DNA of 12,359 bases from JBLHUT01 sp047629975 (lineage in GTDB: Bacteria > Pseudomonadota > Alphaproteobacteria > Rhodobacterales > Rhodobacteraceae), in contig JBLHUT010000080.1 of assembly GCA_047629975.1 (NCBI GenBank), forward strand, positions 1 through 12,359, written 5' to 3'. The notes beneath the pieces were generated by a model that ran no database searches, had not been told where the DNA came from, and worked only from the letters and a program-made list of their open reading frames with translations. Within the stretch, counting starts at the first letter, position 1, and every line of letters starts with the position of its first letter. Position numbers and translations under genes: made by a program. Below, piece by piece: positions 5,871-12,359 of this stretch.

Positions 5871-6407
5871 ATGTTACTTCCACGTCAAAAAACGCCTGAT
5901 CTGTCCCTGCCGCTTTTGGACGGGTCCCAATTCTCGCTTGCAACGGAAACCGGAGCAAAAGGCACCGTGATCTGTTTTTATCGCGGTTTGCATTGTCCGA
6001 TTTGTGCCACCTATCTGACCGAGTTGGAAAAGCAGACCGCCGCGTTTGCCGAACGCGGCGTCAACACGATCGCCATCAGTTCGGACGGGGTGGAGCGGAC
6101 CCGCGACATGGCCGAAAAGATCAATGCAAAGGCGCTTCGGTTTGCCTATGATCTGCCGCTGTCTGCCGCGCGTGACTGGGGGCTTTATCTGTCGGCAGGT
6201 CGGGGAAAGACCTCGATCGGGATTGAAGAACCGGATCTCTTTTCAGAGCCGGGCCTGTTTATGGTCACACCGGAACAGACGCTGTATTACGGATCGGTTC
6301 AAACGATGCCCTTCGTGCGGCCCCATTTTTCAGAGCTTGTCGCAGCCCTCGATTTTGCGATTGCGAAAAACTATCCGGCACGCGGCGAATACACCGGCAC
6401 CGTCTGA
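5871..6407 (+). CDS. Peroxiredoxin-like AhpC/TSA family protein
   Basis: A 178-residue thioredoxin-fold protein of the AhpC/TSA (peroxiredoxin-like) family, expected to reduce peroxides or thiols in the cytoplasm. The N-terminal LLPRQKTPDLSLPLLDG matches the usual start of such proteins. The strand TVICFYRGLHCPICATYLTELEK carries a redox pair C42-P-I-C45. The segment AAFAERGVNTIAISSDGVERTRDMAEK fits the following beta-alpha unit, and FMVTPEQTLYYGSVQTMPFVRP is the later cis-Pro-type region. CPxC in place of the classical TxxC peroxidatic motif places it in the peroxiredoxin-like subgroup rather than classical AhpC. ATG 5871 was chosen from the conserved N-terminus, with AAAGGA 11 nt upstream. 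Confidence 0.82.
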   Translation: MLLPRQKTPDLSLPLLDGSQFSLATETGAKGTVICFYRGLHCPICATYLTELEKQTAAFAERGVNTIAISSDGVERTRDMAEKINAKALRFAYDLPLSAARDWGLYLSAGRGKTSIGIEEPDLFSEPGLFMVTPEQTLYYGSVQTMPFVRPHFSELVAALDFAIAKNYPARGEYTGTV

Positions 6408-6414
6408 TCCCAAC

Positions 6415-6436
6415 AGACGGCCCCACGGGGCCGTCT
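6415..6436. terminator. Strong hairpin terminator between convergent genes
   Basis: AGACGGCCCC (6415-6424) and GGGGCCGTCT (6427-6436) form a perfect 10-bp stem around AC. It lies 8 bp after the peroxiredoxin stop and 12 bp before the map stop, so it probably serves both genes. The plus strand is followed only by TT, so the T-run is weak. Confidence 0.75.
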
Positions 6437-6447
6437 TTCAGGACCGA

Positions 6448-7335
6448 TCAGCCCTGTTTATAGGTCGGATGGAACAAGCTGGCGGGGGAGTTTGTAAAAA
6501 TCTCGGCCCCGTCAGCCCGGATACCGACCGAATGCTCGAACTGCGCAGACAGTGATTTGTCGCGCGTTACGGCTGTCCAGTCATCGGCGGCAAGGACTTT
6601 GGTTTCAGGCCGTCCCAGATTGACCATCGGTTCAATCGTAAAGAACATTCCTTCTTCAAGCACCGGCCCCGAGCCTGCACGCCCGTAATGCAGCACATTC
6701 GGCGGCGCGTGAAATACCCGCCCCAAGCCGTGCCCGCAAAAATCCCGCACAACCGACATGCGACTGGATTCGACATACGTCTGGATGGCATGGCCAATGT
6801 CGCCAAAAGTATTGCCGGGCTTTGCCGCCTCGATGCCGTACATCAACGCATCATGGGTCACTTCGATCAACCGCTCTGCCTTGCGCGCCAGTTTGCCCGC
6901 GACATACATCCGGCTGGTATCACCGAACCATCCATCGACGATCACAGTCACATCAATGTTCAGGATATCGCCATCATTAAGCGTTTTTGTCCCCGGAATC
7001 CCATGACAGACAACGTGATTGACGCTGATACAACTGGCGTGTTTGTAGCCTTTGTAACCGATGGTCGCCGATACTGCACCGGCGGCGTTGACCTGATCCT
7101 CGATAGCCTTGTCGATGATTTCCGTGGTCTGCCCCGGAAAAACGAGCGGCACGATATCATCAAGGATCTTTGCGGCCAGTGCGCCCGCTTTGTGCATTCC
7201 GGCGAAATCGACATCCTGATAGATTCGAATGCCGTCTTTGGTCAGGGTTTCACGTGCGTTGTCCAAGTATAACCTACCGCTTTTTGAAGTTTCCGCGCAA
7301 TTTATAGGCCTGAAGCGACCAAATGACCAGTCCAT
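6448..7335 (-). CDS. map: Type I methionine aminopeptidase
   Basis: A cytoplasmic metalloenzyme that removes the initiator methionine from new proteins. All five metal ligands are visible: D128 and D139 (NIDVTVIVDGWFGDTSRMY), H202 (GHGLGRVFHAPP), E235 (FTIEPM) and E267 (QFEHSV). These are spaced almost exactly as D97, D108, H171, E204 and E235 in the E. coli enzyme. The HGIPG substrate-site histidine is also present (111-115). At 295 residues it is about 30 longer than E. coli Map, the excess being an N-terminal extension before LTKDGIRIY. ATG at 7333-7335 was chosen because it sits 3 bp after the sfsA stop; a later start would leave a larger gap but remains possible. It is co-transcribed with sfsA. 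Confidence 0.95.
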   Translation of the reverse strand: MDWSFGRFRPINCAETSKSGRLYLDNARETLTKDGIRIYQDVDFAGMHKAGALAAKILDDIVPLVFPGQTTEIIDKAIEDQVNAAGAVSATIGYKGYKHASCISVNHVVCHGIPGTKTLNDGDILNIDVTVIVDGWFGDTSRMYVAGKLARKAERLIEVTHDALMYGIEAAKPGNTFGDIGHAIQTYVESSRMSVVRDFCGHGLGRVFHAPPNVLHYGRAGSGPVLEEGMFFTIEPMVNLGRPETKVLAADDWTAVTRDKSLSAQFEHSVGIRADGAEIFTNSPASLFHPTYKQG

Positions 7336-7338
7336 GTG

Positions 7339-8055
7339 TCAAATTTTCGGGACCGGTTCAATGCCTACAGCTTGACCAATTGTGACGCCATGCACGTCGA
7401 TGCTTGTGTCATAACACAGCATTTCGACGCCTGCCGCCTGCGCCGTTCCAAAGCCTCGCCCGTAAGCCGGGTCAAGATCGCCTGCTACGCTGAAGCGGGT
7501 GCAATCGGTGCGTTGCACCAGATACAGCATGACGGCGCGGTGCCCTGCTGCCTTGACCCCTGCCAGATCCTCCAGATGCCGCGCGCCGCGCTGCGTCACG
7601 CTGTCGGGAAACTCGGCAAGTCCTGCGGTGCGGCACAGATGCACGTTCTTGACCTCGACATAGGCATCCGGCAGCCCCGGTTCGACGAGCAGAAAATCGA
7701 TGCGGCTTCTTTCGGCGTAGTTCACCTCGGGACGTACAGACCCATAAGCCGCAAGCTCGGGAACCGTCCGCGCCAAAAGCGCCTCCTTGATCACCTTGTT
7801 CGGCACGCCTGTATCAATCCCGACCCAGACATCCCCGGGCAGATGGCTCAACCGCCAGCCATGTTTCAGCTTGCGTTTGGGGTCGTCATTCGGCTCCAGC
7901 CAGACACGCATTCCGGGATCGGCCAACCCGAGCATCGCTCCCGGATTGGGGCAATGCGCCGTGACCTGCTCACCGGTATCAAGCATGACATCGGCAAGAA
8001 AACGTTTGTACCGCCGGATAAGACGCCCCGGCACGAGAGGGGTTTGAAAGCGCAT
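7339..8055 (-). CDS. sfsA: DNA/RNA nuclease SfsA family protein
   Basis: A 238-residue SfsA (sugar fermentation stimulation) protein. The family is named from an E. coli overexpression effect on maltose genes and carries a PD-(D/E)xK-like nuclease core; its cellular role remains loosely defined. Signatures are the N-terminal OB-like part (PGRLIRRYKRFLADVMLDTGEQVTAHCPNPGAM) and the nuclease core SRIDFLL (D120) with YVEVKNVHL (E134, K136), followed by AEFPDSVTQRGARHL. The length is normal. The start at 8053-8055 lies close to a TATAGG box, and the gene is the first of the sfsA-map pair. Confidence 0.93.
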   Translation of the reverse strand: MRFQTPLVPGRLIRRYKRFLADVMLDTGEQVTAHCPNPGAMLGLADPGMRVWLEPNDDPKRKLKHGWRLSHLPGDVWVGIDTGVPNKVIKEALLARTVPELAAYGSVRPEVNYAERSRIDFLLVEPGLPDAYVEVKNVHLCRTAGLAEFPDSVTQRGARHLEDLAGVKAAGHRAVMLYLVQRTDCTRFSVAGDLDPAYGRGFGTAQAAGVEMLCYDTSIDVHGVTIGQAVGIEPVPKI

Positions 8056-8130
8056 TCCAGACGCCTATACCGTTGGGCAAAGCCTCACAAGGCACGGCTG
8101 AACAAGGCCGGATCAACCAAGGATGACGAT
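8056..8130. promoter_or_regulatory. Divergent promoter region between sfsA and the cinA-like operon
   Basis: On the minus strand TATAGG lies only 8 nt before the sfsA ATG, so an sfsA transcript starting there would be nearly leaderless. An upstream -35-like CTTGTG is weak and about 16 bp away. A small inverted repeat GCCT-CACA-AGGC lies mid-region. On the plus strand AAGGA (8119-8123) is the ribosome binding site of the MoCF gene. No clear plus-strand promoter was found. Confidence 0.35.
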
Positions 8131-8862
8131 ATGAGCAACCCAACTGCCGCAATGCTGGTAATCGGCGACGAAATCCTGTCGGGGCGCACCCGTGATGCCA
8201 ACATGTATCACCTTGCCAATGCCTTGACAGAAAAGGGGGTCGACCTGCGTGAAGTCCGCGTTGTGGCCGATGACGCAGAGGCGATTGTTGCCGCGGTAAA
8301 TGCGCTGCGCGGACTTTGGGATCACGTCTTTACCTCGGGCGGCATCGGGCCGACGCATGACGATATTACCGCCGATTGTATCGCCGCAGCCTTTGAGGTG
8401 CCGATCGGCGTGCGCGACGATGCACGCGCCTTGCTTGCAGCGCATTACGCCCGTGCGGGAACCGAATTGAACGACGCCCGCCTGCGCATGGCGCGTATCC
8501 CCGACGGCGCAACGTTGATCGACAATCCGGTATCAACGGCACCCGGATTTACGATCGGAAACGTGCATGTCATGGCAGGTGTGCCAAAGGTGTTCCAGTC
8601 AATGGTCGAAACCGTGCTGGCGACAATTACCGGCGGGGCACCACTGCTGTCGCGCAGTGTGCGCATCGACCGCGGCGAAGGGGATATAGCCGGCCCGCTG
8701 GGCGCACTGGCGCTTGAGTTCAATGACCTGTCCTTCGGCTCCTACCCGTTTCAGCGCGAGGGCCTTTACGGTGCGAATATTGTTATTCGTGGCACGCAAG
8801 TGGCGCGGCTTGACCTTGCCGTCGCGGCGTTGCTGGATGCCTTTCCCGAAGGTGTTGTATGA
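8131..8862 (+). CDS. Molybdopterin-binding (MoCF/CinA N-terminal) domain protein
   Basis: A 243-residue cytoplasmic protein of the MoCF_biosynth family, the domain shared by MoaB/MogA/MoeA and the N-terminal half of CinA. In CinA this half acts on nucleotide-type substrates (ADP-ribose pyrophosphatase in some species). Visible signs are AAMLVIGDEILSGRTRDAN near the start and the nucleotide-binding loop FTSGGIGPTHDDIT (67-80), then MARIPDGATLIDNPVSTAPGF and VMAGVPKVFQSM. The CinA C-terminal deamidase domain is absent, so the name competence protein is not warranted. AAGGA lies 7 nt before the ATG. It is the first gene of a four-gene run; its stop overlaps the next start (ATGA). Confidence 0.88.
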   Translation: MSNPTAAMLVIGDEILSGRTRDANMYHLANALTEKGVDLREVRVVADDAEAIVAAVNALRGLWDHVFTSGGIGPTHDDITADCIAAAFEVPIGVRDDARALLAAHYARAGTELNDARLRMARIPDGATLIDNPVSTAPGFTIGNVHVMAGVPKVFQSMVETVLATITGGAPLLSRSVRIDRGEGDIAGPLGALALEFNDLSFGSYPFQREGLYGANIVIRGTQVARLDLAVAALLDAFPEGVV

Positions 8863-9587
8863 CGTTACCCGACGCGCCACGTCTGTATAAAGCGATAGAG
8901 GCCACATGGCCCGCCGCGCGGCGTTTTGAAAGTGACGGCTGGGTTCTGCGCGACGGGCAAGGCGGCGGCAGTCGCGTGTCTTCTGCCACCCTTTTGAACC
9001 CAGACGCAGGAACGCTTGCAGGTGTACAAAAAATGGCTGCCGCACAAGCTGGAATGGGCCAGCAAGCCCGCGTTATGGTCCGCGTGGGTGACGACGCACT
9101 GGACCGTACTCTGGAGGGCGCAGGGTACCGGATCGCTGACAAGACGCTTTTATACGCAGCCCCCGTTGGCAAACTTGCGATCCAGCCACCAGCAGTGTCG
9201 AGCTTCATCACCGAGTGGCCCGCGCTTGGGATCCTGCAAGAAATCTGGCGGGCCGGTGGCATAGGACCCGAGCGAATTGCCGTGATGGACCGCGTCACAT
9301 CCCCCAAATGCGCAATTTTGGGCCGCATCGCGGATCAACCCGCCGCCGCCGCGTTTCTGGCCGTCGACGAAGACGTCGCGATGCTGCATGCGCTTGAGGT
9401 GCTGACCGACAAGCGCCGCAAGAACATGGCGGTTTATGTGATGCAGGCTGCCGCGCTTTGGGCGCAAGATCAAGGCGCCGATGTCCTTTCCGTTGCAGTG
9501 ACCCAAGCCAATACCGGTGCAAATGCGCTCTATGCTTCCCTCGGAATGACTGTTGTGGGACAGTATCATTACAGATTTCTTCCCTGA
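8859..9587 (+). CDS. GNAT family N-acetyltransferase
   Basis: A 242-residue protein with a C-terminal acyl-CoA-dependent acetyltransferase (GNAT) domain. The motif A region is HALEVLTDKRRKNMAVYVMQAAALWA (about 177-202), and motif B is TQANTGANALYASLGMTVVGQYHYR (215-239), both typical. The usual pyrophosphate loop (Q/R-x-x-G-x-G/A) reads R-R-K-N-M-A here, so the first glycine is replaced by Asn; this might weaken or alter acetyl-CoA binding. The N-terminal half looks like a second, degenerate GNAT-like lobe (DGWVLRDGQGGGSRVSSATLL). The start overlaps the preceding stop by 4 bp (ATGA), which fixes it and implies coupled translation. The substrate is unknown. Confidence 0.8.
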   Translation: MTLPDAPRLYKAIEATWPAARRFESDGWVLRDGQGGGSRVSSATLLNPDAGTLAGVQKMAAAQAGMGQQARVMVRVGDDALDRTLEGAGYRIADKTLLYAAPVGKLAIQPPAVSSFITEWPALGILQEIWRAGGIGPERIAVMDRVTSPKCAILGRIADQPAAAAFLAVDEDVAMLHALEVLTDKRRKNMAVYVMQAAALWAQDQGADVLSVAVTQANTGANALYASLGMTVVGQYHYRFLP

Positions 9588-9612
9588 CGACCCTAAAAAA
9601 GGCCAACGCGGC

Positions 9613-10188
9613 ATGACCCATCACACCACCTCTCCCACCGCTCTTGATTTGCCACAGGTGGACCCGCTTCCGCCCGAGACGCAGAAATATTTTGATATCT
9701 GCGTCGAAAAGCTTGGGTTTGTGCCAAATGTCCTGCGCGCGTACGCGTTCGACATCAAAAAACTCAACGCCTTTACCGGCCTTTATAACGATCTGATGCT
9801 TGCTCCGAGCGGGCTGAGCAAACTTGACCGCGAAATGATCGCCGTGGTCGTCTCATCGGTAAACAAATGCTTCTACTGTCTTGTGGCTCATGGTCAGGCT
9901 GTGCGCGCCCTGTCGGGCAAGCCCGAGTTGGGAGAGATGCTGGCGATGAATTACCGCGTCGCCCCGATCACCGACAAAGAACGCGCGATGCTGGATTTTG
10001 CCGTTGCGATGACCGTATCAAGCGCCACGATCAAAGAGGCAGACCGTCAGGCGCTTCGCGATGCCGGCTTCACGGAGCACGATATCTGGGATATCATCGG
10101 GGTGGCTGGACTTTACAATATGACCAATCGCGTCGCATCAGCCACGAATATGCAGCCAAATGCGGAGTATCACAGCCTAAACCGATGA
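9613..10188 (+). CDS. AhpD-like peroxidase-related protein (carboxymuconolactone decarboxylase fold)
   Basis: A 191-residue all-helical protein of the AhpD/carboxymuconolactone decarboxylase family, in the uncharacterised peroxidase-related subgroup. The AhpD active-site pattern is complete: E74, then C86-F-Y-C89 and H93 (KLDREMIAVVVSSVNKCFYCLVAHGQAVRAL), a thiol pair with a proton relay that supports peroxidase or disulfide reductase activity in AhpD. The N-terminal part LGFVPNVLRAYAFD and the C-terminal DIWDIIGVAGLYNMTNRVASATNM are characteristic of this subgroup. ATG 9613 was chosen with AAAAGG about 11 nt upstream; GTG 9553 lies inside the GNAT gene. It starts 25 bp after the GNAT stop, and its stop overlaps the next start (ATGA). 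Confidence 0.87.
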   Translation: MTHHTTSPTALDLPQVDPLPPETQKYFDICVEKLGFVPNVLRAYAFDIKKLNAFTGLYNDLMLAPSGLSKLDREMIAVVVSSVNKCFYCLVAHGQAVRALSGKPELGEMLAMNYRVAPITDKERAMLDFAVAMTVSSATIKEADRQALRDAGFTEHDIWDIIGVAGLYNMTNRVASATNMQPNAEYHSLNR

Positions 10189-11150
10189 AATTGCCCTTTG
10201 CCATCTGTTTTGCCGCAACGCTCATTTCGGGCGAGGCCCATGCCATGCCTCTCGAATTTCCGTCAAGCAGCGCCATGGTGGTCGAGATCATCGAAGATTT
10301 CGGCAGTTTTCCGCTGCCTTTGGCCGGGTTCACCAACGGGTCCATCCCGACACAGATAACCGAGGGCATGATCCGTCATCAGGCATGGCATATTCCGGCA
10401 GCCAGCCTGACCACGCTGCAACTTCTGGTCCCTTTGCGCGAACAGCTTTTGGCAGCACGGTTCGAGATCGGTTTCGAGTGCGACACACGCAGCTGTGGCG
10501 GCTTTGATTTCATCAACGCGATAGCAATCTTGCCAGAGCCTGACATGCATGTGGATTTTGGCGATTTCAGATATCTGACCGCACAGCGACAGGCAGCGGA
10601 CCAGACCGAACACATCAGCCTTCTTGTGAGCCGGTCCTCGACCCGTGGCTTTGTTCAGGCGATCCGCGTCGGCCCCCGCCCGGCCGCCGAACCCGTCATC
10701 GTCACCTCGAGCAAGAGCCCTGTGCTGTCTGGGAACCGGCCTGAGGAAAGGGCAAATGATGCGCCTTCCAAGGCCCCCCTTCTTGCCCGGCTCAGGGCAG
10801 AGGGGCACGCCGTTCTGGAGGATCTTACCTTTGAAACCGGGTCCTCGAAACTTGGGCCTGCGGAGTTTGAGTCGCTGTCGCAACTGGCGCAATATCTAGC
10901 CAGCAACCCCGATCTTGCGGTGGTTCTGGTGGGGCATACCGATGCCGAAGGCTCTTTGAGCGGGAATATCGCCCTCTCCAAGAAACGTGCCGCCGCTGTC
11001 AAGGCGCGCCTGACCGGCGATCTTGGCGTGCCAAAATCACAGGTCCGTGCCGAAGGCGTCGGGTTTCTGGCCCCCCTGACGAGCAACACTACCGCGCAAG
11101 GGCGCACCGAAAACCGCCGTGTCGAAGTCGTGCTAAGCGCGCCAAATTAA
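10185..11150 (+). CDS. OmpA-domain periplasmic/outer membrane protein
   Basis: A 321-residue exported protein with a C-terminal OmpA-like peptidoglycan-binding domain. A signal peptide ends in AHA (residue 20), with no lipobox cysteine. Residues 21-165 form a beta-rich domain I do not recognise. It has one likely disulfide (C99, C104 in FECDTRSCGG) and strands such as VDFGDFRYL and HISLLVSRSSTRGFV. A linker rich in Pro and Ser follows. The OmpA domain starts near 212 (LEDLTFETGSSKLGP), with VVLVGHTDAEGSLSGNIALSKKRAAAV. D253 and R268 are at the positions that bind diaminopimelate in the family. The ATG overlaps the previous stop. The last codons and stop are tandemly duplicated just downstream. 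Confidence 0.87.
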   Translation: MKLPFAICFAATLISGEAHAMPLEFPSSSAMVVEIIEDFGSFPLPLAGFTNGSIPTQITEGMIRHQAWHIPAASLTTLQLLVPLREQLLAARFEIGFECDTRSCGGFDFINAIAILPEPDMHVDFGDFRYLTAQRQAADQTEHISLLVSRSSTRGFVQAIRVGPRPAAEPVIVTSSKSPVLSGNRPEERANDAPSKAPLLARLRAEGHAVLEDLTFETGSSKLGPAEFESLSQLAQYLASNPDLAVVLVGHTDAEGSLSGNIALSKKRAAAVKARLTGDLGVPKSQVRAEGVGFLAPLTSNTTAQGRTENRRVEVVLSAPN

Positions 11151-11174
11151 CCGTGCTAAGCGCGCCAAAGTAGC
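11129..11174 (+). repeat. 23-bp tandem duplication at the end of the ompA-like gene
   Basis: Two adjacent 23-bp units (11129-11151 and 11152-11174) share an identical first 18 bases, CGTGCTAAGCGCGCCAAA, and differ at only two of the last five (TTAAC versus GTAGC). Each unit encodes VLSAP(N/K) followed by a stop (TAA in the first, TAG in the second). The period is not a multiple of three, so the second copy is out of frame and untranslated. Confidence 0.85.
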
Positions 11175-11179
11175 CGTGT

Positions 11180-12359
11180 TTACAACGACGCCGCCAGCCG
11201 CACCCCTTGATCAATTGCGCGCTTTGCATCCAGTTCACTGGCAACATCCGCCCCGCCGATCACATGCACCGCACGACCAAGCGCCAAAAGCGTATCGGCC
11301 AGCGTCCGCTCGGGTTCTTGGCCCGAGCACAGAACAATTGTATCGGCCTCGATGCACTCCGGTTCGCTCGCCCCAGCCTGACCGACCCAAAGTCCCCTTT
11401 CGTCGATCCGTTCATAACTGACACCGCTTTTCATCTTCACGCCCAGCATTTTCAATTCTGCCCGATGAATCCATCCGGTTGTTTTGCCAAGTCGCTTGCC
11501 TACTTTCTCGGCTTTGCGTTGCAGCATCGTGATCTGGCGAACCGATGCCTCTGGCTGTGGCCCTTCGGGAGCCAAGCCGCCCCGCGTCGCCGACGGATCG
11601 CCCACGCCCCAGGTCTCTTTCCAATGGGCGATGTCGGGCGCACCCTCTTGCGGTGCATGGGCCAGAAACTGGGCCACATCAAAACCGATGCCGCCGGCCC
11701 CCACAATCACAACCCGCGCACCAACCGGCGCATTGCCACGCAGCACGTCGATATAGCTCAGCACATTCGGGCCATCCTGTCCGGCAATCGCGGGATCACG
11801 TGGATGCACACCCGTGGCGATAATGATTTCGTCAAATCCGGCCAACAGCTCTGGCGCCGCAACAGTCCCCAGCCGCAGATCAACGTCATAAAGCTCCATC
11901 ATCGTGGCAAACCAATCCACCAGACCGTGGAACTCTTCTTTTCCCGGCACGACGCGCGCCATGTTCAGTTGCCCACCGATCCGGTCTGCCTGCTCAAAGA
12001 GGGTCACACGGTGCCCGCGTTGTGCCGCCACCATCGCCGCCGACAGACCCGCAGGCCCTGCGCCGACCACGACCACAGATTTGCGATCAGCAGCCGGATC
12101 AAAACGCAACTCGGTCTCGTGACACGCGCGCGGATTCACAAGACAAGAGGTCAAGCGACCGCTGAAGGTGTGATCAAGACAAGCCTGATTGCAGGCGATG
12201 CACGGCGCGATTTGTGCGCTGCGTCCCTCGGCGGCCTTGTTAACAAAATCCGCATCGGCCAGAAACGGGCGCGCCATCGACACCATATCGGCACAGCCTT
12301 CGGCCAGAATCCCTTCAGCGACCTCGGGGGTGTTGATCCGGTTCGAGGTTATCACCGGA
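11180..12359 (-). CDS. fadH: NADPH-dependent 2,4-dienoyl-CoA reductase/OYE-type Fe-S flavoprotein, C-terminal part
   Basis: The C-terminal ~392 residues of a FadH-type enzyme, normally about 670 residues; the N-terminal TIM-barrel lies beyond the window edge. The enzyme reduces 2,4-dienoyl-CoA esters in unsaturated fatty acid breakdown, passing electrons from NADPH via FAD and a 4Fe-4S cluster to FMN. The visible end of the barrel reads PVITSNRIN and DMVSMARPFLAD (FMN phosphate region). Cluster cysteines follow as C-x2-C-x3-C-x11-C (CIACNQAC to TSC), the same spacing as in E. coli FadH. Dinucleotide-binding loops VVVVGAGPAGLSAA and VVIVGAGGIGFDVA mark the FAD and NADPH sites. The GTG at 12353-12355 is not the real start, because the frame continues to the edge. 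Related demethylases and enoate reductases share this architecture, so the exact substrate is less sure than the class. Confidence 0.85.
   Translation of the reverse strand, partial: PVITSNRINTPEVAEGILAEGCADMVSMARPFLADADFVNKAAEGRSAQIAPCIACNQACLDHTFSGRLTSCLVNPRACHETELRFDPAADRKSVVVVGAGPAGLSAAMVAAQRGHRVTLFEQADRIGGQLNMARVVPGKEEFHGLVDWFATMMELYDVDLRLGTVAAPELLAGFDEIIIATGVHPRDPAIAGQDGPNVLSYIDVLRGNAPVGARVVIVGAGGIGFDVAQFLAHAPQEGAPDIAHWKETWGVGDPSATRGGLAPEGPQPEASVRQITMLQRKAEKVGKRLGKTTGWIHRAELKMLGVKMKSGVSYERIDERGLWVGQAGASEPECIEADTIVLCSGQEPERTLADTLLALGRAVHVIGGADVASELDAKRAIDQGVRLAASL

Noticed and set aside
7336..8130. Open frame of about 265 codons on the plus strand, antisense to sfsA and in frame with the MoCF gene
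   Set aside because: The minus strand encodes a clear SfsA with its motifs, the MoCF family begins at 8131 with its own ribosome binding site, and the antisense translation resembles no protein. It is a codon-bias shadow.
9553..9612. GTG start of the AhpD-like gene inside the GNAT gene
   Set aside because: It would overlap the GNAT 3' end by 35 bp with no ribosome binding site, and the internal ATG at 9613 has a purine-rich AAAAGG ahead.
9867..10184. Long N-terminal extension of the OmpA-like protein antedating its signal peptide
   Set aside because: It is out of frame with the AhpD-like gene, is Arg/Gly-rich shadow sequence, and a signal peptide starting at 10185 fixes the true start.
1..12359. 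CRISPR arrays, tRNA, rRNA, toxin-antitoxin or phage modules
   Set aside because: I looked for regularly spaced repeats, tRNA-like cloverleaf ends and characteristic small gene pairs and saw none; the only short repeats are the ones listed.

Overview
The window reads as chromosomal DNA of an alphaproteobacterium, most likely a marine Rhodobacterales (roseobacter-type) organism. This rests on the style of the proteins (an IS3-type transposase, a TRAP-type DctP binding protein, SfsA next to methionine aminopeptidase, a CinA-type MoCF protein), moderately GC-rich codon use, and tight gene packing with ATGA overlaps. The genus cannot be fixed from sequence reading alone.

Layout. (1) 1-627: decayed 3' part of an IS3-family transposase. 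It carries an internal deletion of about 55 bp and two related 38-39 bp insertions, the most unusual structure in the window. (2) 670-3240: a small cassette of a LuxR-type HTH plus GAF regulator (minus strand), divergent from a SnoaL/NTF2-like protein and a 12-TM MFS transporter (plus strand, overlapping stop and start). (3) 3241-4437: a control region with a sigma70-like promoter and an inverted repeat, then a low-specificity L-threonine aldolase. (4) 4463-5557: a minus-strand TRAP transporter substrate-binding protein with its own terminator and no membrane subunits nearby. (5) 5558-6436: a 313-bp divergent regulatory region, then a peroxiredoxin-like protein ending in a strong hairpin. (6) 6448-8055: the minus-strand pair sfsA-map, 3 bp apart. 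(7) 8131-11150: a plus-strand four-gene run, MoCF/CinA-like protein, GNAT acetyltransferase, AhpD-like peroxidase-related protein and an OmpA-domain periplasmic protein, with two ATGA overlaps. (8) 11129-11174: a 23-bp tandem duplication of the ompA-like gene's last codons and stop. (9) 11180-12359: C-terminal part of a 2,4-dienoyl-CoA reductase/Old Yellow Enzyme-type iron-sulfur flavoprotein, running off the window edge.

Most genes from 3418 onward are ordinary housekeeping or metabolic genes. The accessory material is at the left end. No complete new multi-gene system is evident. The best candidates for something undescribed are the paired 38-39 bp palindromic insertions in the transposase remnant, the HTH-GAF/SnoaL/MFS cassette, and the duplicated 3' end of the ompA-like gene.
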